Shown here one piece after another: positions 58,054 to 64,000 of a stretch of 64,000 nt of DNA. The first letter of the stretch is position 1, and each line of letters opens with the position of its first letter. A program made the translations under genes and the position numbers. The notes beneath the pieces are model-generated. The model did not search any database. It was not told the origin of the DNA and was given only the letters and a program-made list of their open reading frames with translations. The DNA comes from Malachius bipustulatus (lineage: Eukaryota; Arthropoda; Insecta; Coleoptera; Melyridae), in the NCBI GenBank assembly GCA_910589415.1, contig OU342630.1:18571867-18635866 (forward strand), written 5' to 3'.

Positions 58054-58699
58054 TATTGACTAATATACATAATTATAGTTACTATTAACCGATTTCTTGG
58101 AAATTTCATAGCATATTATTGCTAACCGTGTCTCATAATATGTTTCTAAGGCGGGTCGCATACTTCTTATATGATATTTTCTTTTGGACGTGTCGACGAC
58201 ATGTTGCTCCATTTACAACATAATAATGATTACAATGACGATTCGCATACCAAGCAAACACCCTTCAGACATGAAGAGACTTGTCGGCCAGACATGTTTC
58301 AGGACACTGCTTGCTCTCAGGCGTCATTTCGATGGCTGCAAAGAAGAGGTCGTATATATTGTTATGGTATTCCTTTTATCCCCTTCTGATTTATTATTAC
58401 TTATTATTAATTCTATTTAAAAAAAATTTATACAGTAAACAAATTTATATTATTATTGTTATTTATGAGGGCACTCTCTTTCCCAGTCGGGTTCAGTTCC
58501 AAAAAAAATTTGGCTTCCAATTTAACTCGAATCTAAATTTGAAATTTTGTAGAACAATCGTTTAATTTATGACTTGTAACTTTACAAAAATGTTATTAAA
58601 AAAAATACTACAAAAACCTACCTTGAGCTCTCTGAATTTTAAAATTAGTTATACTCTAAAAATTTAAACTAAATACAATGCCAAAATCTTACAATATCC
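58054..58699. other. Non-coding stretch
   Basis: Overlapping plus-strand ORFs at 58171-58565 in all three frames lack any motif. Nothing else is recognised. Confidence 0.35.
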
Positions 58700-59240
58700 T
58701 TCTTCATTATAAACCTTTCTCTAGTCCTCTGCTTCTCTTTTTCTTTACCCTTTCTCTCACAGCACTTTTCAAAATTCTCAACCTGTTTCTCCGACACCGT
58801 CTCTCGTTATCCCTTGGCCTTTCCAAATAAAGCTTTTCTCTCTTCCTCGCAGTCTCTTTCTCTTTTTCTTACTGCTTCTCTTCCATTTACTAATAAATCC
58901 TTGCTTTCCGTTACTTATCTTCTTTCTGCTTTCAAATTGTGCTCTATTTCCTTTTGAAAAACTTTCTTCTTTAATAATTATTTATTCCTCTCTTAATTTC
59001 ACCTTTCTCTAGTCCCTCTGCTTCTCTTCTATTTACTAGAAATAATAAATCCTAGCTTTCTGTTACTTTATCTTCTTTCTGCTTTCAAATTCTGCTCTAT
59101 TTCCTTTTGACAAACTCTTTTCTTTGATAATTTATTCCTCTCTTATCCTCTTTCACTTTGATATCACTTATCCTTTTCTTTAATTGTTCTAAATAATTAT
59201 TTTACTTTTTTTTTTAACTTTCTTCTGACAGCTGCTCTCA
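58700..59240. repeat. CT-rich low-complexity region with a tandem duplication
   Basis: Pyrimidine-rich DNA. A segment of about 135 bp (CTGCTTCTCTTCCATTTACT, TTATCTTCTTTCTGCTTTCA, CTCTATTTCCTTTTGA) at about 58862-58970 is repeated at about 59015-59115 with small changes. CCTTTCTCTAGTC-CTCTGCTTCTC also occurs at 58719 and 59003. Confidence 0.75.
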
Positions 59241-59267
59241 AATTTTTTTCTAATTAATTATTTCCTT

Positions 59268-60312
59268 AGTTTTTTTTTTTTTAATGTACCGGGTGGGCAT
59301 TTAAGAATGAACAGCGGCCATATCTTGGGAAATATTGATTCTACAGTTTCAAAATTAAAATTTTCCAGACATAAGTGACTATGAGAAATGCAATGAAAAT
59401 ATTTTCAAGATGGTCGCACTTCCGGAAATACCGGAAGTTGACACCTGCTTTGTTATTTTAACGGGGACACCCTTTATATTATTGCATTTTTAAATTGCCT
59501 GGAAAAATCGAATACAAGTGGTTTTCACAATTGAAATTTAGGTTGAGTAGTTTATGAGTTATAAACAAGTGAAAATCACAATTTTCAATTTTCAAAGCAT
59601 CTCACATTGAAAACGGCTCAAGATATTTAAAAACGGCTTACATGTCCCTATCTTAACTTTTTACAAGGTATTCTATTATATAGTTTAGATTTTTCTACAG
59701 GGTGATGAAAAATCTGTTAATTTTTATCACCCTGTATAAAAATTTAAACCACATGGTAGGATACCTTGTAAAAAGTTAAGATAGGGACATGTAAGCCGTT
59801 TTTAAATATCTTGAGCCGTTATCAATGTGAGATGCTTTGAAAATTGAAAATTGCGATTTTCACTTGTTTATAACTCATAAACTACTCAACCTAAATTCCA
59901 ATTGAAAAAACCACCTGTATTAGATTTTGCCAGGCAATTTAAAAATACAATAATATAAAGGGTGTACCCGTTAAAATAACGAAGCAGGTGTCAACTTTCG
60001 GTATTTCCGGAAGTGCGACCACCTTGAAAATATTTTCATTGCATTTCTCATAGTCACTTATGTCTGGAAAATTTTAATTTTGAAACTGTAGAATCAATAT
60101 TTCCCAAGATATGGCCGCTGTCCATTCTTGAATGCCCACCCGGTACATGCACTGCAGTGAAATCCCTATGATGCTCTGGGAGCGGTGCATGAACGGAGAT
60201 GTCGATTCACGTTGGCCTTGAATCGCTCTAGGTTGTATACTTCGGGAAACACGCCCTTTGGAATGCTATTCCAAAGTGATGCGGTTCTATACATAAAAGA
60301 AGTCTGAATTGA
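59268..60312 (-). mobile_element. LINE 3' end C, copy 1, split by foldback element 6
   Basis: 60146-60312 is about 93% identical by eye to 63690-63856 (landmarks GATGCTCTGGGAGCGGTGCA, TTCGGGAAACACGCCCTTTG, GCTATTCCAAAGTGATGCGG). The corresponding poly(T), that is, the A-tail of the minus-strand LINE, is found on the other side of the foldback at 59270-59284. Confidence 0.8.
59287..60145. mobile_element. Foldback element 6 (TA-CCGGGTGGGC arms, shared inner core)
   Basis: The left end, TACCGGGTGGGCATT, mirrors AATGCCCACCCGGTA. Mirrored blocks include GGCCATATCTTGGGAAATAT, CAAGATGGTCGCACTTCCGG and GAAATACCGGAAGTTGACA. The core (AAACGGCTTACATGTCCCTA, TCTTAACTTTTTACAAGG) is shared with the elements at 19772 and 33035. 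The hinge is ACAGGGTGATGAAAAAT...ATTTTTATCACCCTGTA. TA is duplicated at the target. Confidence 0.93.
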
Positions 60313-62619
60313 ATGTAGAATTGTGGAGAAACGTCAAAGGTGATTTTAATTTAATTAAAAATTATTCAGGGTGGTTAGGTTCCATCCAGGAACTCATGTC
60401 ATCGAAATCCCGAAAAAATTAGGATTTTGCATATTAAGGGTTCTTAAAATAGACAGAATGTTGCTAATGCCTGTTGGTATTTATTCCCAAATTTTTTTAT
60501 TACCTTATTCTTTTTACATGAAGCTTGCGAAAATAATTGTATATTGTCACTCGCAATAAAATGCTCATTTTGCACGGCCTCGGCTTCGCTTCGGCCGCAA
60601 TAGTTGAGCCAACTACGCTAACCTATCGGACACTTCTATACCTTATGCATTGCGTCGATGAGCGACAACATTCCCAGTACCTACTGCCAAACGTAACTTG
60701 GTGACACTAAAAGGTATTTGGTGTGAGACATGGCTGGAGTTTTAAAAAACAACACTGAATAGAAAAGCTCTTAAAATTAATTATATGAATGAAATTTGGA
60801 TTACGAATTAATACAACAATAAACAACAAAGTTTTCAATATGTTTATTAACAATAATTCACTTCTATTCGACACAAAACTATTAATGTAGGTAGGTACTA
60901 GGTACCTACCTATAATGCAAAAAGATTGAATCGCTTATTACGTGTAAAATTTTTATTTTTCGCTATTTCAATAATGTGCTTCCTTGCAGTTTTAAAGATC
61001 TATTATTTGCTGGACTAACTAATTCTTCGCCTTTTAGGGACGCTCTCACTTCCCCCGTAACGCAAAAGTAGCCTTTTAGACTACTAAAGTAGCCAAAGTA
61101 GACTTTTGTGCATTGGGGACCCTGAGAGGGGCCTGAAAGTGTGTGCAAAAATTCAGTAGTGTATGTTTCAAGCTTAAACTCCTTCCCGCCTGTAATATTA
61201 GGTACGAACAATTGCCTGGTAGTCACTACGGTTGTTTTTTTTTTTTAATTTGAATACAAAATAATTATGTTAATAATTTATATTTAGAAACATTGGTACA
61301 AAATTCCTTGAATTTATGAACTAAAAAAGCAATAGTTTTTGCACCACTTACCGTAGTTAATAAATTAAAATGGTGGAAATAGTAAAGGCATCATCTACAA
61401 TAGCTTAGAAGTAAAAGTTTATCACGCCCTAATAAATTGTTAAATAATTGACCTTCATAAAGAGAAATTTCAGTTACATCCCATTGTTCCGAAAGTTCTA
61501 TACCAAAGATATATCCTCCTCTTCCCGTATCACTGCAACACCGGCAGTCATTTAGGTACGCTTATATAGTAGTCGAAGCTTTAAACTAACATTAGAAAGT
61601 CTTTCCATAGTGAGATGTTCTTCTATCCTGTTTACCAGGCGTCCCTTTGGGGTTACTGAATTATTAATGACCTCCGACTTGACACAGCATCAGTTCCCTA
61701 CTAACTTCACTGTAATTAAAGTCGCATCTAAACAAACAAGCCAGCAGTCTACTCGATCTATTAAGGCACATCGCCTCTGAGGCAATTTCCTTTCTTCTGT
61801 GGATTTTCAAAGCAGATGGCTCTTTCAGCAAGGATCATACTAACTGAACGTATCTATAAAAAGTTGAAGGAGATTTTATGACTCAATCTTAAAGTTATGC
61901 AAGCAGAATTTTGCATTGAATGTTATAGGTAGTACCTAGTAATTTTTAAACTTTATGAATCTTATTGAATTCACACAGTAAAAAGAAATATTTTTCACCA
62001 ATTCATTTAATTTATAAATTAGCTTTAGTGTTGTTCTTCTTTGTAATATAAAAAAAGCTTACTTAAAGTCACCACTACAAATTCGTGAATCTCATCTTCC
62101 GAATTGTTATTTCAGCCTGTGCTGTAACTAATATGAATATAAACTGTAAAGTCTATGGCCATGCAAAGAATATCAGAATGCGACGTGCGAAACTCAGTTT
62201 TGTTTCTTGGCTAGCATATCCAAAGGGATTTGCATTTCAAATGAACCAAGTTGCAATCCGCTTATATAAAATATTCTATTCACTAGAATTCCAACTTCCT
62301 TTATCTATTTGAAACTTTTGCTTATTAAATATTCCGGTGAATATGAAAGAATTCCACCCTTAAGTGCAAAATCTTACTGTACTATATTGCTTTAAAAACA
62401 AAAAAAATTGGTAGTAAAATAAGAAAAAATAAACGTAGGTACTTCAGAGTGTGACCCAACTAACAATTTAGGATTTTATAGCCGTTATGAGAATGTCTAA
62501 AAAATATAATAATTTATAAAACACCTTTTGTTGTATAAACAATTTTGCAACACTTAAACAGCAGCTATAAACGCAAAATGGATATACAAATTATAAAACA
62601 TCTTAGTATTTTATGATAT
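60313..62619. other. Non-coding stretch
   Basis: It includes a GC-rich palindromic word (GGCCTCGGCTTCGCTTCGGCC, about 60577-60597) and a near-perfect palindrome, TAGGTAGGTACTAGGTACCTACCTA (60888-60912). ORFs at 60371, 60963 (minus) and 62085 have no motif. Confidence 0.4.
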
Positions 62620-62622
62620 AAC

Positions 62623-62770
62623 TATACAGGGTGTCAATTTGAAAACTTTTCACCCCTGGATTCTCCCTTGAAAAATGTTTCTCTAAGAAATCCCGAAACA
62701 GGTCAACTTTTTTTTTTCTATTGACGTGAAAAAACTTATACAGGGTCTTCCTTGACCCAGTAATGACGAC
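62623..62770. repeat. Solo foldback-type termini
   Basis: TATACAGGGTGTCAATTTGA at 62624 and TATACAGGGTCTTCCTTGA at 62738 are terminus-like words in the same orientation without mirrored partners. They are probably decayed elements. Confidence 0.4.
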
Positions 62771-62857
62771 ATTTACTGAGTAGCTTATGACCCGTATTCA
62801 CAAATGATATTTCTCTAAATAATTACGTAATCATTTATCTTTATCTCATCTAGTGCA

Positions 62858-63527
62858 TATACAGGGTGTCCCGTATCGTTATGTTCAAAATTCTTGAGCA
62901 TATAGTAGGCTTAATTTTAAGCCCAAAAAACCCAAAAGTGACAGGTCTATCTTTATTCGTTACGAAGTTACAGGCCTAAGAAAATTATGACTAGTATGTA
63001 AATAACAAGATTCAACTTTGTAAGTCACAAAAATTGCCACACATGAGTAAACGTCACCGAAATAAACATTAGTAGAGAGTAGAGGTTCCCATGCTCATAC
63101 GAAATGGCATTAAGGATTCAAATAGATGCGGCACCAGCATATTTCGGAATTGGTGTTTGTAACTAAATACCAGAGAGAAATTATTATTTGATCGTATTCA
63201 GCAAGCTGCGGTCAAGATATAGGTACGCGAAAAAAGACGGGAAAACTGTTACTTTTGCAATAGGCCTCCGAGCACAAGCTTGTATTCAGCAAGGAATAGG
63301 ACATTTTTAACACATGATAAACTAAAGATTTGGTCAATAAAATAAGTTTTATGTGGTTTTCAAAGTTAAATCTGGTATTTACTAGACATTATTTTCTTAG
63401 GCCTGATTTTCTTAGAACTTCGTAACGAATGCAGATAGACCTGCCACTTTTGGGTTTTTTAGGCTTAGAACTAAGCCTACTATATCCTCTCAAAATTTGA
63501 ACATAACGATACGGGACACCCCGTATA
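62858..63527. mobile_element. Foldback element 7 (CAGGGTGTCCCGTATCGTTATG arms)
   Basis: TATACAGGGTGTCCCGTATC, then GTTATGTTCAAAATT and TAGGCTTAATTTTAAGCC, are mirrored by GGCTTAGAACTAAGCCTA, AATTTGAACATAAC and GATACGGGACACCCCGTATA. It is 0.67 kb. The minus-strand ORF at 63389-63601 is arm read-through. Confidence 0.9.
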
Positions 63528-63633
63528 ATAAACTGTATATCTCCATCCCATTTATTTAAATGTTTTCGGGATATTACTGAAAATATAGAAATTTTTGGCA
63601 ACAGATGGCAACTTTGTTTCTAGAAACTAGTCA

Positions 63634-63960
63634 TTAATGACAAATATGGCTCTTTGTTGCTTCTGTGTTTTTTTTTTTAATTGAAAATGCACATGCACTG
63701 CAGGGAAATCCCCACGATGCTCTGGGAGCGGTGCACGAGCGGAGATATCGATTCACGTTGGCCTTGAATCTCTGTAGGTTGTATACTTCGGGAAACACGC
63801 CCTTTGGAATGCTATTCCAAAGTGATGCGGTTCTATACATAAAGGAAGTCTGAAATAGGGTGGTACGAGGTGTAACGAGCTGAATCTGATACGGATGAGC
63901 GTCTGCGGCTCGGCGTGTATTTCTGCCCGGTCTTGATCTTGGTGGGATCAAGCGGGCCAC
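63634..63960 (-). pseudogene. LINE 3' end C, copy 2 (RT C-terminal fragment with poly(A))
   Basis: The minus-strand frame encodes the LINE C-terminal pattern TTLFQTSFMYRTASLWNSIP followed by YNLQRFKANVNRYLRS. After the C-terminus the minus strand reads CAATTAAAAAAAAAAACACAG, so the poly(A) tail is at about 63668-63680. The frame is open for the part in the window. It is the same family as 60146-60312. Confidence 0.85.
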
Positions 63961-64000
63961 GTCTTTAGAACACTTTCCATAAAAATATCTGTAAAACAGA

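Noticed and set aside
58171..58565. Three overlapping ORFs in different plus frames
   Set aside because: There are no motifs, the frames are mutually exclusive, and the 3' parts are AT-rich runs.
1..64000. Intact canonical tRNA or rRNA genes
   Set aside because: None was seen on either strand. The only tRNA-like sequences are the two SINE heads, which lack a complete cloverleaf.

Overview
The window is AT-rich eukaryotic DNA with no operons, no ribosome-binding sites and long gene-poor stretches. Its mobile-element mix is typical of an insect: BEL/Pao, Tc1 and mariner remnants, I-type and other non-LTR retrotransposons, a tRNA-derived SINE, and many short TA-flanked inverted-repeat elements. 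A beetle or a similar insect is plausible, but the order cannot be fixed from this sequence alone.

Only one host gene is well supported, on the + strand at 4308-8029. Two exons (4308-4575 and 6493-8029) have good splice sites and matching phase. Together they encode about 600 residues of a mostly disordered protein with two compact conserved-looking blocks. Further 5' exons probably lie to the left of the window. A second host-derived sequence is a frameshifted, intronless piece of borealin (chromosomal passenger complex) at 53145-53865. It sits inside a TIR element that is itself inserted in a BEL/Pao retrotransposon.

Layout: 1-4.3 kb, non-coding with LINE and MITE fragments; 4.3-8.3 kb, the host gene; 8.3-28.5 kb, dominated by foldback and TIR elements, a SINE, a Tc1 relic, and a 1.4-kb TIR element holding a large palindrome with two inverted hammerhead-ribozyme-like cores; 30-32 kb, a mariner relic and a Cys-rich transposon ORF relic; 33-40 kb, two foldbacks, an integrase-like transposon relic and an I-type LINE relic; 43-46.4 kb, TIR elements, a second SINE and GC-rich palindromes; 47.9-49.5 kb, a tandem array of about 635-bp units; 49.7-56.6 kb, a BEL/Pao element broken by three nested insertions with recognisable target-site duplications; 57.8 kb, a second hammerhead-like motif; 58.7-64 kb, CT-rich tandem repeats, two more foldbacks and two copies of one LINE 3' end.

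The most distinctive material is (i) the captured borealin fragment, (ii) the hammerhead-like palindrome, and (iii) a superfamily of 0.7-1.0-kb foldback elements. These foldbacks have unrelated outer arms, but several share one inner core, and one of them has a reconstructable empty site showing TA target duplication.
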